Source: Bdellovibrionales bacterium GWA2_49_15
GTDB lineage: Bacteria; Bdellovibrionota; Bacteriovoracia; Bacteriovoracales; Bacteriovoracaceae
Assembly: GCA_001769855.1 (NCBI GenBank)
Contig: MEPP01000001.1
Location: forward strand, 756,891 to 820,890
Direction of reading: 5' to 3'
Length of the DNA stretch: 64,000 nt
In this document: piece by piece, positions 52,046-60,603 of the stretch
How positions within the stretch are numbered: the first letter of the stretch is position 1
How the letters are laid out: each line of letters begins with the position of its first letter
Made by a program: the position numbers and the translations under genes
Notes under the pieces: model-generated
The model's database searches: none
Told to the model about the DNA's origin: nothing
Seen by the model: only the letters and a program-made list of their open reading frames with translations

Positions 52046-53716
52046 CTACGGTAGTGGGCCGCTAACATTATTTGTTTCGGTGTATTCAAAAGTTCCATCT
52101 TTGTGCTGAATGCAAGTCGCGGTGGCAATGCCGCCAAAATCATCCATGCCTGTCAGGATAAATTGCCAGGATTGGGTTTCAGGGGTAGTTGGAAAATAAA
52201 AAAGGCCACTCACTTGCAAATTACCCTCAACAAGATTGAGTACTCCATCGGGACCAGTGTATGAGCTGGAGGATTCATGCCCAGGAAACGAATTCCCTCC
52301 TGCGGTAAGCATAAAATCGAAGAAAACATAGAGTGGATCGCTCTCGGGTAGACTAAAACGTCCACATCCCAAAATCCGGGCACCTGGCGGAGTAATGCAT
52401 TGATGCCCTAGATACGTGCCGGTCTCAACATAACGAGTATTCAAGGGGCAGCAGCCTTCGGCCGCGCAGGTATAGGATGCCATTTTATTTTCGTTCCCCA
52501 GAGTCGCGCCTGAGACAAGATCCACTAGCGTAGCTTCGACAAAGAAGTAATGCTTGGTGGGATTATCAGGGAAAGAATCAGTTATATCCGTTTCAAAGAC
52601 AACTTTAATGGAGTTGTAAGAAAGCTCCGTAAAGGTCATGTGTTGTGGGTCCGACATCTCCCAATCTAAGCGAACTTTGGATAAATCGATATTGCGCTGG
52701 AGGAAATAATTTTCAGGGACCGTAAAAATAAATTCAAGGCGTTGAGTGCCTTGGGTAGTTTTATTTTTTTGATCTGGGTCAACTTGGAGATCGAAGGAGT
52801 CGCAGTTGTCGGGGAAAAATTCGGCGCGCTTGATAAGTTTATCCGCAATAACTTTTTTGATCGGCAGTGTGAACGAATTACTGGAATCAACTTCAAAGGC
52901 GCTGTAGTCACCAAGATAGATAGTGGAAAAACCGTGTCCAAGAAATTCAGGGAGGGTTAGGCCAGGAATCTGATTATCGAGATCGTAATTTGCCAGCATT
53001 GAACCGGGGATAGAGCGGATAAGAAGGTCTTCTATAAGAGTTACATAATCGGCATTAGGTGTGAGCATGACCGAGGCAGGCGAGGCGACCTGAAGATTAC
53101 CAAACAGTGGCATAAATTCTGTGAAGGCAGAGTCATTCGACATTTCTTCGTAAAGTTTGTTGGCAAAAAAATTGCCTTGGGAGTGCGATACAATAATAAC
53201 TTTTTTGCCGGCATCGAAGCTTTTTTTCACCGTCTGCTTGGCATTGTAGAGTGTCGACCATTCGATGTCTCTGTGGCTTAAGATGAGATTCGCACGAAAT
53301 GCGGACTCAGCATTCTTCACCGATCTATCGCCGGAAATAGCATTGGTGAAAAATAATGAAAGTGGATTAACCTTAAAAATAAATTTTGAAAGTGATTGCA
53401 CTTTATCGGAAACCCCGCCCGACTTAAGGACTTGTCCCATCGTCTCTGCTATGTCGGCGACGATGCCTTGGGTTTGGTTGTAGAGCTTGTCTACTTTGAT
53501 GGCGGCCTCGGCATTCGATTCAAATTTGCTGTCGATTTTCGCGCCGTTGGGTTTGATAATCCTTTTTTTTAATGCGTCCGTTGACGTGCCGGCCTCATCC
53601 TCGGTGTTATCGACACCGTTCAAATAATAAATATCCGTTCCGTTCTTTGAACAAGCAAGTTCTCCAAAAGTATTGGCACTAAAAAATGATAGGATTACGA
53701 AAATCAAAGCTTTCAT
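52046..53716 (-). CDS. Exported alpha/beta-hydrolase (lipase-like)
   Basis: 556 residues from the ATG at 53716 (GGAG seven bases upstream); a longer frame begins at 53776. A signal peptide (MKALIFVILSFFSANTFGEL) precedes a lipase-like domain with nucleophile motif VSHSQGNFFANKL (SHSQG, a variant of GHSxG). The second half has cysteines and beta-rich, Ig-like segments (e.g. TSFILTGMDD-like SWQFILTGMDDFGG). It could cleave lipids or esters outside the cell. It is the last of three minus-strand islet genes, 14 bases after the lipoprotein. Codon and base composition is AT-rich compared with flanking genes. Confidence 0.65.
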   Translation of the reverse strand: MKALIFVILSFFSANTFGELACSKNGTDIYYLNGVDNTEDEAGTSTDALKKRIIKPNGAKIDSKFESNAEAAIKVDKLYNQTQGIVADIAETMGQVLKSGGVSDKVQSLSKFIFKVNPLSLFFTNAISGDRSVKNAESAFRANLILSHRDIEWSTLYNAKQTVKKSFDAGKKVIIVSHSQGNFFANKLYEEMSNDSAFTEFMPLFGNLQVASPASVMLTPNADYVTLIEDLLIRSIPGSMLANYDLDNQIPGLTLPEFLGHGFSTIYLGDYSAFEVDSSNSFTLPIKKVIADKLIKRAEFFPDNCDSFDLQVDPDQKNKTTQGTQRLEFIFTVPENYFLQRNIDLSKVRLDWEMSDPQHMTFTELSYNSIKVVFETDITDSFPDNPTKHYFFVEATLVDLVSGATLGNENKMASYTCAAEGCCPLNTRYVETGTYLGHQCITPPGARILGCGRFSLPESDPLYVFFDFMLTAGGNSFPGHESSSSYTGPDGVLNLVEGNLQVSGLFYFPTTPETQSWQFILTGMDDFGGIATATCIQHKDGTFEYTETNNVSGPLP

Positions 53717-53730
53717 AAAACTGCTCCATT

Positions 53731-54402
53731 TTAGTAGGCAAAATCGGGACGTTTTTTTATAATTCCTTTTATCCAATCCAAATTATTTATTTTCTGGCGC
53801 AAAATATCTTTGTCAGCGACTTCGAAGTTGCAAACATTAAATTTTTGTGGCCATAATATTCCATCCCGATCACCCAGATAAATGTTGTTCGTTGCAAAAT
53901 AGCGGAGTTGTGCCTCATTGTTATTTTCTCTTTCATGTGTCGAAAAAATAACTTCTTTCACTTGCTTCATTTCTAGATGTGTTTTCATGGAGGTATCAAA
54001 ACCATTAATAACATCAATGCAAAACTGGCTGTCACCTCGCGCATGAACTCTCTCCAGCCCCCCATGCAGCATAAAATCAATCGTCTTCTTGCTCCAATCT
54101 TTCCACGCCATCCTCTCGTTATAAGTTTTAAATCGCTCGTTAATAAAGATTTCCACATCGTCTCTCAGTCCGTCCGAATCAGAGTCAACGCCTTCCAAGG
54201 TTTCATCCGGGTCTTTTGGAAACTTTGGCTCCTTGTCGCCATCAAAGACGCGCGTGCCATCGGCAACTTTGCGAAGCTGGGCATAGTCATCAATGAAGAG
54301 AACTTTCTTGATCCCCTTCCATGCAAGGGTTACAAACCAAGGTGACTGCCCGCCCTCGCAGGAGGTCAGAAATGCAAGCGACAAAATTAACAAGACCTTC
54401 AT
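53731..54402 (-). CDS. Lipoprotein with GLRDDVE domain
   Basis: 223 residues. Lipoprotein signal with lipobox LTSC (C15). After a linker there is a calcium-loop-like DSDSDGLRDDVEIFINERF (thrombospondin type 3 resemblance), then a helical region ending in two cysteines (QFCIDVI and CNFEVA). The same domain, GLRDDVERFIDEYF to TRCLISQ and CNFAI, closes the neighbouring PKD protein. It lies between that protein (15-base gap) and the hydrolase. The function of the domain is unknown; the lipid anchor places it on an inner or outer membrane. Confidence 0.62.
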   Translation of the reverse strand: MKVLLILSLAFLTSCEGGQSPWFVTLAWKGIKKVLFIDDYAQLRKVADGTRVFDGDKEPKFPKDPDETLEGVDSDSDGLRDDVEIFINERFKTYNERMAWKDWSKKTIDFMLHGGLERVHARGDSQFCIDVINGFDTSMKTHLEMKQVKEVIFSTHERENNNEAQLRYFATNNIYLGDRDGILWPQKFNVCNFEVADKDILRQKINNLDWIKGIIKKRPDFAY

Positions 54403-54417
54403 TCCAAATTCCTTTTC

Positions 54418-56136
54418 CTAAGGCGTAATCGCAAAATTACAATTGCTGGCATATTGCTCATCCGTCTGCTCGATTGCTTCCACAGCGCCAATATTCATGG
54501 CGCGATCCAGAGACAGGTAAACATTAATCCGTGCTTCCGTATTAAAAGTTTTCTGTTTTAGCATCGCCAAGAAACTGCTCCAGTCATCAGTTGGTTCTTG
54601 GAACTGTGAAATTAAACATCGTGTATCCAACGCAAGTTGTGCAAACAAAGGTGTGGCAATCGTCGTGTCGGCATTTGATTTCACAATTTGGTCAAGAGTC
54701 AGTGCCGCTTGCTGCATCGCCTGGCGCTTATTGGAGTTATCTTGAAAATACTCATCAATAAAACGCTCGACATCATCGCGTAGACCGTTGGCGTTGGTGT
54801 CAATTCCTGCCAAGCTTTGTTCCCCTAAATCTCCCGGGTCTGAAACTGCCGGGGTGTGGACCACCAGCTGAATGCTGGCAAGATGCGATTCTACCCCATG
54901 CTGGTTAATGGTTTTTAAGGTCGCGATGAAGGTGCCAAAATTGGCGTAGGTATGATCCACGGTTGGTTGGGTGGCCACAAGAGTTTCACCGTCGCCAAAA
55001 TCCCAGACATAGCTTGTGATAATTCTTCCAGCAAAAAGGCTCTCGGACGCATCAAAATGCACAATCTTGTCGCTATGAACGGAATGTTCGAATCCTGCAA
55101 TCGGAAGTTTTATATCAGGATCAAGCTGAACATCAAAATACTGATCTTGCGAGCTAATTAAGCCAAGGTTGTCGGTGACTGTGAGCGAGATAATGATGCT
55201 CTCTTCCTGCAGAAACTCCTGGGTGACGACCGCACCAGTTTTTAAAATCCCGCCCAGGTTCCATGAGTAGGAAACAATATTTCCATCATCGGTTGAGGCG
55301 GAAGCATCGCACTTAACCGTCAGCGCCTTAATGTGAAAGCAGGTGAACGCTGCCACTGGCGGGGCATTTAAGTTCACGCTAAAATCTGCGGAACCTTCCG
55401 CGTTCAAATTATCCCGCACGGTGAGTGAAATCAGCTTAGGCCCCCCGGTAACATAGGTGTGAGAGGTGAATGCGTAAATGCCTTCAACCGTGCCATCACC
55501 CCAGTCAATTGTTCTTTGTTCAATTGTGCCATCATTGTCGATGGATGCGGAAGTATCGCACTCCACGGTGAATGGATTATTAACTTCGTCGGGTACTAAG
55601 CAGGAGATCATCGCTATGGGTGCCTGATTCTCCTCCACGTGGACGGTGATGGGGTCTGATGTTGCCTGAAGCCCCAGATTGTCCGTGACTCTGAGGGTGA
55701 TTTCATAGTCGCCAGGATTTGAAACAGAAAAGTACTCAAAGTTGGTGTCACTAGTAAATTCTCCATCGCTTCCCACTCTAAATTCATAGTTTATGATAAA
55801 TCCATCGGGATCATAACTCATCCATGGGTCACAGGAAATTGTGAGCGGTGAAGGCGAGGAGCAGTTTAAGATCGCCACGGGCGCAAGGTTGGGCGGCGCT
55901 ACGTTACCGATATTAAAGTTCTGAGTCGCCTCGCCCACATTGGAGGTTTCATCGTAGGCACGCAGGGTGATATTGTAGTTACCGGGAGTGGCGTAGGCGT
56001 AGCGCAGATATTTTCCCAAAACGAAGGGGTTGGCGCTTGAGCCACCCTCAATCGCTCCCCCGCAACCGGTGCGCGGAAACGGAGCAAGAAAAGCGCAACC
56101 ACACAGTATATTTTCGTCAAGACCAAATTCCGGCAA
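54418..56136 (-). CDS. PKD-repeat protein, N-terminally truncated
   Basis: 572 residues read from an ATG at 56136 that lies in the loop of a hairpin. No signal peptide; the sequence enters mid-domain (ATPGNYNITLRAYDETSNVG is the end of a PKD unit). Four or more PKD repeats follow (SYDPDGFIINYEFRVGSDGE; DWGDGTVEGIYAFTSHTYV; YVWDFGDGETLVATQPTVDH), then the GLRDDVERFIDEYF domain shared with the next gene. PKD domains mediate adhesion or polysaccharide binding outside the cell, so a signal is expected. The gene has probably lost its 5' end to the hairpin/ATPase junction. It may be a pseudogene remnant. Confidence 0.6.
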   Translation of the reverse strand: MPEFGLDENILCGCAFLAPFPRTGCGGAIEGGSSANPFVLGKYLRYAYATPGNYNITLRAYDETSNVGEATQNFNIGNVAPPNLAPVAILNCSSPSPLTISCDPWMSYDPDGFIINYEFRVGSDGEFTSDTNFEYFSVSNPGDYEITLRVTDNLGLQATSDPITVHVEENQAPIAMISCLVPDEVNNPFTVECDTSASIDNDGTIEQRTIDWGDGTVEGIYAFTSHTYVTGGPKLISLTVRDNLNAEGSADFSVNLNAPPVAAFTCFHIKALTVKCDASASTDDGNIVSYSWNLGGILKTGAVVTQEFLQEESIIISLTVTDNLGLISSQDQYFDVQLDPDIKLPIAGFEHSVHSDKIVHFDASESLFAGRIITSYVWDFGDGETLVATQPTVDHTYANFGTFIATLKTINQHGVESHLASIQLVVHTPAVSDPGDLGEQSLAGIDTNANGLRDDVERFIDEYFQDNSNKRQAMQQAALTLDQIVKSNADTTIATPLFAQLALDTRCLISQFQEPTDDWSSFLAMLKQKTFNTEARINVYLSLDRAMNIGAVEAIEQTDEQYASNCNFAITP

Positions 56137-56155
56137 ATCGGAATTTGGTCTTGAC
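56116..56155. repeat. Hairpin at the start of the PKD gene
   Basis: GTCAAGACCAAATTCC, spacer GGCAAATC, then GGAATTTGGTCTTGAC: a perfect 16-base inverted repeat with an 8-base loop. It separates the truncated PKD gene (minus) from the ATPase gene (plus). Its right end supplies TTGAC, a possible -35 for the ATPase gene with an A-rich -10 (AAAATA) 17 bases later. It could be a REP/terminal element that arrived with the ATPase gene. Confidence 0.7.
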
Positions 56156-56195
56156 TTTATTCTGATATATGCGAAAATAGTCGCAAGGACACATC

Positions 56196-57434
56196 ATGCA
56201 AAAAAAAGCACCTCTGGCACGATACATTCATTCGTTTGTAAAAAAACTGGCCTTAGAAAGAGACAAAATGGCTTTTATTTCAGGGCCTCGACAGGTAGGG
56301 AAAACGACGGAAGCGTTGAGCATAGGCAGAAGTTTTAATGAGCATCACTATTATAACTGGGATCAAACTCAATTTAAAAAGAAATGGGCAAAGAGTCCTG
56401 ATTCAATTATTGAAGATTTCACTACCAATAATCCAAATAATACAAAATTGGCCATTCTCGATGAAATTCATAAATCCAGAACCTGGAAACAAAAGCTGAA
56501 AGGTCTCTACGACGTCAACCATGACCGGATGTGTTTTTTGGTAACGGGTAGTGCAAGGCTAAGCATATACCGGAAAGGTTCAGATTCTCTCATGGGGCGA
56601 TATTATCATTTTAGACTTCATCCATTTTCATTGCGCGAACTACTTGCCAAAAGGCCTCTGATGCCTGATGAAACGTTTAAGAATCTGTTTGAGGATGAGC
56701 CAAAAAAAATTAGTGTCGACAATGTAAAGATTTTGTCACGTCTACAAGAATTTAGCGGCTTTCCTGAACCTTACCTGGCTCATGATCGTAAGATATTAAA
56801 TCTGTGGAGAGAGGGACGAAAGGACAAAATCATTAAAGAGGATATTCGTGACCTTTCTAATGTGCGAGATATAAGTCAAATTGAGGTCTTGTTAGAACTT
56901 CTGATCGATAGAATTGGCTCTCCACTTTCAGTGCAATCTTTAAGAGAGGATTTGAGTTGTTCGCATGATAGTGTAACAAGATGGCTCGGTCATCTTCAGG
57001 AGCTTTACTACTATTACCCAGTTACACCTTATTCAACCTCAATTGCACGGTCACTTAAAAAAGAAGCAAAAATCTATCTCTATGATTGGAGTGAAGTCGC
57101 AAACGATGGTGCCAGATTTGAAAATATGGTTGCCGGACATTTGCTCAAGGCCTGTCATTTTTGGCAAGATACCGGAGAAGGGAAGTATTCACTTCACTAC
57201 TTGAGAAACAAGGATAAAAAAGAAGTTGATTTTTTAATCATAAAAGATAAAAAACCTTTTTTTACAATTGAATGCAAGCTCAACCAAACACAGCTAGATA
57301 CGGAATATCAAGCCTTTCAAAAGGTCCTAAAGTGTCCGCACATTCAACTTGTTCACGATCACGGGCATTATCGCAAAATTAGCGACAACACGTACATTAT
57401 GAGCGCCGAATATTTTTTAGAATGGCTCGTCTAG
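56196..57434 (+). CDS. ATP-binding protein with DUF4143
   Basis: 412 residues. Walker A GPRQVGKTT (30-38), Walker B region LAILDEIHKSRTW and a sensor (VTGSARL), then the DUF4143 C-terminal domain with a PD-(D/E)XK nuclease-like core (KEVDFLIIKDKKPFFTIECK). These ATPases are common, scattered singletons in bacteria and archaea, often in variable loci, and are of unknown function. AGGA lies six bases before the ATG. It is the only plus-strand intact gene of the islet and AT-rich, which fits recent arrival. Confidence 0.8.
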   Translation: MQKKAPLARYIHSFVKKLALERDKMAFISGPRQVGKTTEALSIGRSFNEHHYYNWDQTQFKKKWAKSPDSIIEDFTTNNPNNTKLAILDEIHKSRTWKQKLKGLYDVNHDRMCFLVTGSARLSIYRKGSDSLMGRYYHFRLHPFSLRELLAKRPLMPDETFKNLFEDEPKKISVDNVKILSRLQEFSGFPEPYLAHDRKILNLWREGRKDKIIKEDIRDLSNVRDISQIEVLLELLIDRIGSPLSVQSLREDLSCSHDSVTRWLGHLQELYYYYPVTPYSTSIARSLKKEAKIYLYDWSEVANDGARFENMVAGHLLKACHFWQDTGEGKYSLHYLRNKDKKEVDFLIIKDKKPFFTIECKLNQTQLDTEYQAFQKVLKCPHIQLVHDHGHYRKISDNTYIMSAEYFLEWLV

Positions 57435-57516
57435 TTTTTGAAAAGAATCTTCTGCCAACATTTATGGCCGTTTTTTTAGTCCAATAAACTTTATGGTACC
57501 CTCTAAACTTTGCTAA

Positions 57517-57854
57517 CTTATTACTAACGATTCCTCAAAGTCTCAACCATATGTGACAACAAAGCATCTTATGTTTTGGGATATCATGCCTGCGGATGCG
57601 ATAGGTTCGCAGGAGTTTTTAATCACGCTTGATGATCGCGATGGTGGAACGGCGACGCAGCTAGTTCCTTTCGACGTGTGTTCTTGCCAATTGGTCAATC
57701 CTTCCGCGCCAAGTATATGCGCCCCCTAGTGCTGCAAAAGTTCCATGACGCTTCCGGGACGTATTTAGTCTCAAAAGGCCATGATACCTACCCTCCAAGT
57801 TCCGCCCATTATATTATCGATATTAGTGTGGTTGCATTAGATATCGGACATTAG
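57517..57854 (+). pseudogene. Frameshifted gene remnant
   Basis: One frame is open from 57517 (TNDSSKSQPYVTTKHLMFWD, then MPADAIGSQEFLITLDDRDG) to a stop near 57729; another frame, overlapping from about 57670, continues VFLPIGQSFRAKYMRPLVLQ and KFHDASGTYLVSKGHDTYPP to a stop at 57852-57854. Together they look like the tail of an exported beta-rich domain with one frameshift. QEFLITLDDRDGGTATQ is faintly like SWQFILTGMDDFGGIATAT in the hydrolase at 52046. No start codon or promoter is evident. Treated as a remnant; the fit is by eye. Confidence 0.42.
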
Positions 57855-57880
57855 ACGCACTTCTCTACCATAAAGAGCGT

Positions 57881-57901
57881 GGCACTTAGAGGGGAAAGAG
57901 G
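57881..57901. repeat. Right copy of 21-base direct repeat
   Basis: Identical to 51998-52018. The copy covers the last five codons plus stop of the GHL10 gene (CTCTTTCCCCTCTAA on the minus strand with neighbouring bases) and five bases downstream. This fits an attachment-like site in a gene's 3' end, with the 5.9 kb between the copies as an insert. Confidence 0.7.
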
Positions 57902-59064
57902 AGTTTGCGGGCCTCTTCAAAATAATTCTTTTCTTCCCAAATGCCATAGCTGAAAAATTGCATTCCGGCCGCCCAGGTGGACTGTCGGACGGCCATGACG
58001 AGGGGCTGGTGGTTGGCCCAAAGATTGAGAGGGGCCAGGCGGTAGGAGGCAATGCCGGCGGAAAAGTTACCGCCTAAATTAAGGCCGTCTTGAAGGTAAT
58101 CAAGCCAGCAGTTGGGACAGTTGCCTTCGAGACCACCCGACATTTCTGCAGCGGTGGTCCACTGATAATTCATGGCCATGATCTGGTCAACAAGGCCCAG
58201 CTTGAGCCAAAGAGCGGCGTCCTGGAAAACGGCATGGTAGCCGTTCCAGATTCCCCAATTATATTTTCCGATGGCGGCCATGCTCAAAGTCACGTTGGGG
58301 CGGGTGCGATTGATGGTAGTGCGAATCAGGGTCACGGCTTCCGTTACCATCTCGCGGCGCCACACATCCCAGGTGGCAAAACCGGCGGGAACGCCCTTGG
58401 AAAATGGATGCTGGAGATCGTAGAGAAATTCCCCGTAACCCCCATCACCTTCTTTCTCAAAATCGGCCGCCATGTCGGTCCAGCGATACTCATTCCAGCG
58501 GATGTAATCCAGATGCACGCCATCGACGGCATAGTGGGAAACAAAACCACCAATCAGCTCGGCCAGATACTCTCGGGCCTCGGCAATGCCGGGAGAGAGG
58601 CAGAAAAATTTAGGCATGACCTTTCCCGCCTTATCCGTGGCAATCCAGGTGGGGTGTTGAGTGGCGGCGCTACCGGCGGCCTTACTCATGGACTCAAAGC
58701 TGTTGAACCAGGCATGAAAACTCAAGCCCCGTTTGTGGGCCTCATCCAGGGCGAAGGCCACCGGGTCGAAACCGGGAGAACGCTCGCCGATATATCGGCC
58801 CCAGGGTTCAAAGGTTGAGGGATAGTAGGCGGTGCCGCTCTGGCGAACCTGCCAGATCACCGCATTGAGGCCGGCCTTTTTCACGTTATCTAAAATTTTG
58901 CCAATCCTGACTTTGAGCTTTTCGCCCTGTAGGATCGTTCCGTTTTCCTGAAAAATTTCCCAGGTGATAACCCAGATTCCACGAAACTCAGCGGCACTGC
59001 CCCACGACTCCAGAGGGGATAAAAAGAGAACGGACAATAAGGCGACAATCACAGCAAGTTTCAT
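57886..59064 (-). CDS. Exported GHL10-type glycosyl hydrolase-like protein
   Basis: 392 residues with a signal peptide (1-22, ending ESWGS). The GHL10/DUF187 family opening is clear: EFRGIWVITWEIFQENGTI, VKKAGLNAVIWQVRQSGTAY, ERSPGFDPVAFALDEAHKRG and the LDYIRWNEYRW segment. The TIM-barrel family is presumed to act on cell-wall or surface glycans, as YngK-type proteins. The C-terminus FEEARKLLFPL carries the direct repeat copy. GC-rich relative to the islet on its left, so the boundary is visible. Confidence 0.85.
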   Translation of the reverse strand: MKLAVIVALLSVLFLSPLESWGSAAEFRGIWVITWEIFQENGTILQGEKLKVRIGKILDNVKKAGLNAVIWQVRQSGTAYYPSTFEPWGRYIGERSPGFDPVAFALDEAHKRGLSFHAWFNSFESMSKAAGSAATQHPTWIATDKAGKVMPKFFCLSPGIAEAREYLAELIGGFVSHYAVDGVHLDYIRWNEYRWTDMAADFEKEGDGGYGEFLYDLQHPFSKGVPAGFATWDVWRREMVTEAVTLIRTTINRTRPNVTLSMAAIGKYNWGIWNGYHAVFQDAALWLKLGLVDQIMAMNYQWTTAAEMSGGLEGNCPNCWLDYLQDGLNLGGNFSAGIASYRLAPLNLWANHQPLVMAVRQSTWAAGMQFFSYGIWEEKNYFEEARKLLFPL

Positions 59065-59109
59065 AACTCAAGATGCTATTATCCCGGAGGGAACTGGTCA
59101 ACCTTTTAC

Positions 59110-59553
59110 TTAGTGCAAATAGAAACCCAGAAGGAGCGCAATCAGGCCCAGAGGAAATCCCACAGAGAAGGCGAGAAAGATTCGATCTGAACATTGGGCA
59201 AGCTGGGAAAAGTCAGCATTGGCATCCACCAATCTTTTGCGTTTAAAAACCGGGACAAAGCACAGGAGATTGGCGCTCACCGCCCCTAGGCCTGCGGCAA
59301 TTTTGATCAAATGGAGCGGGGTTAGGGGAATCAGAAAAACCTGCATGGCCCCGGTGATGAAAACTCCCAGGACGAAGGGAAGCTCGACATATCGATCGAT
59401 CGTATCGTGGAGCTGGGCCACGGTACGAGTGAGGGCGAGATCTTTTTTCGCTCGAAATTCGAGCACCATCTCAACCGCGATACACCCACCCCAAAGACCG
59501 ATAAAAATTAAATGCAAAAAGATAAGAGCGCTCATGGGAGATGAGAATGCCAT
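59110..59553 (-). CDS. Small integral membrane protein
   Basis: 147 residues from the ATG at 59553 (141 from 59535); no strong ribosome binding site distinguishes them. Four hydrophobic segments (SALIFLHLIFIGLWGGCIAV; LPFVLGVFITGAMQVFLI; HLIKIAAGLGAVSANLLCFV; FLAFSVGFPLGLIALLLGFY) suggest a four-helix bundle resembling heme-copper or DUF-type small membrane proteins. A histidine in the first and second helices is compatible with heme binding, but nothing proves it. Family not recognised. It follows no operon partner except the GHL10 gene upstream, 45 bases away. Confidence 0.6.
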   Translation of the reverse strand: MAFSSPMSALIFLHLIFIGLWGGCIAVEMVLEFRAKKDLALTRTVAQLHDTIDRYVELPFVLGVFITGAMQVFLIPLTPLHLIKIAAGLGAVSANLLCFVPVFKRKRLVDANADFSQLAQCSDRIFLAFSVGFPLGLIALLLGFYLH

Positions 59554-59623
59554 ACTTGAAAACGAACGGCAAAAAATACCTGAGCGCCCGGCCCCCCTCA
59601 CCTTTTTGCTAAAATTAGAGTTT

Positions 59624-59696
59624 AGGTACCATGACCCTTTTGGGACCCACTGCGCTGCGAGCAGCTGCAGTGGGTCCCAAAAGGGTCATGGTACCT
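59624..59696. repeat. 73-base hairpin before the amidotransferase gene
   Basis: Two 30-base arms (59624-59653 and 59667-59696) are perfect reverse complements: AGGTACCATGACCCTTTTGG followed by GACCCACTGC. The 13-base interior (GCTGCGAGCAGCT) can pair further with a bulge. The right arm ends 17 bases before the ATG at 59713, immediately before AAGGAG. It might be a REP-like element or an mRNA leader structure; GGTACxxTGAxxCTTTT is loosely like the transposase element ends. Confidence 0.75.
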
Positions 59697-59712
59697 CCCA
59701 AAAGGAGCACCT

Positions 59713-60603
59713 ATGTGTCGTTTTCTGGCCTATAAAGGGCGTCCTCTTCTCATGGATGAGATTCTGTACGGCCCAAAAAATTCTCTGATCTGTCAGTCGA
59801 TCAATGCCCACGAGATGGAAGAGCCCCTTAACGGCGATGGCTTCGGGATTGGCTGGTATACCCACGAGCTCTCGGATACGCCCGGACTTTTTACCTCCAT
59901 TCGACCGGCCTGGAATGATCGCAACCTGCGCTATCTGGCCCAGAAGATTAAGAGCAAATGTTTTTTCGCCCACGTCCGCGCCGCCAGCAAGGGTGAGGTG
60001 AATGAGTCCAACTGCCATCCCTTCCATTATAAAAAGTTTCTGTTCATGCACAACGGGGATATCGAGGGCTTTTCGGTGATTAAGCGCTATATGCGGCGCG
60101 AGCTGTCGGATGAAATTTATGATTGGATCAGAGGACAAACTGATAGCGAGCATTTCTTCGCCTTGTTCATCGACAACTTAAAAAGTGTCAGTGAAAATCC
60201 CGGTCTGCAAGATATCGTCACGGCCTTTAAAAAAACTTTGGCCAGAGTCGCCGAGATGAAGCGAGAAAATGGCGCTGAGGGGTGCACCTATATCAACTGC
60301 GCTCTCACAGACGGCAAGCACATGGTGGCGGTTCGCTATGTCTCCGACACCAAGGAGAAGGCCTCCACTCTCTACTATGCCGAGGGGGCGCGCTTTGAAT
60401 GCCACAACGGAATTTGTCACATGGTGGATGCCCATAGTCCCGAGCATGCCGTCTTGGTTGTTTCGGAAAAACTCACTAGCATTGAAAAAGATTGGAAGGA
60501 AATTCCCACCAATCACATGATCACGGTGGATGAGGATTTAAAGGTGGAGATCATTCCGCTCATCGAGGGTGTCGCGGCAGAGGAAACTAAAAAGGCCGTC
60601 TAG
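59713..60603 (+). CDS. Class II glutamine amidotransferase (YafJ-like)
   Basis: 296 residues. Processed Ntn-type start with the nucleophile Cys2 (MCRFLAYKGRPLLMDE), then NGDGFGIGWY (oxyanion/glycine loop), FFAHVRAASKGEVNESNCHP and FMHNGDIEGF. This matches the single-domain YafJ/EgtC-like amidotransferases. It hydrolyses glutamine; the acceptor is unknown (EgtC-like members process a gamma-glutamyl intermediate in ergothioneine synthesis, but no egt genes are here). AAGGAG is five bases before the ATG. It converges with the next gene, overlapping 17 bases. Confidence 0.87.
   Translation: MCRFLAYKGRPLLMDEILYGPKNSLICQSINAHEMEEPLNGDGFGIGWYTHELSDTPGLFTSIRPAWNDRNLRYLAQKIKSKCFFAHVRAASKGEVNESNCHPFHYKKFLFMHNGDIEGFSVIKRYMRRELSDEIYDWIRGQTDSEHFFALFIDNLKSVSENPGLQDIVTAFKKTLARVAEMKRENGAEGCTYINCALTDGKHMVAVRYVSDTKEKASTLYYAEGARFECHNGICHMVDAHSPEHAVLVVSEKLTSIEKDWKEIPTNHMITVDEDLKVEIIPLIEGVAAEETKKAV

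Noticed and set aside
57855..57885. Hairpin-like sequence just after the GHL10 stop
   Set aside because: Only interrupted 3 to 4 base stems can be formed; a terminator cannot be supported.
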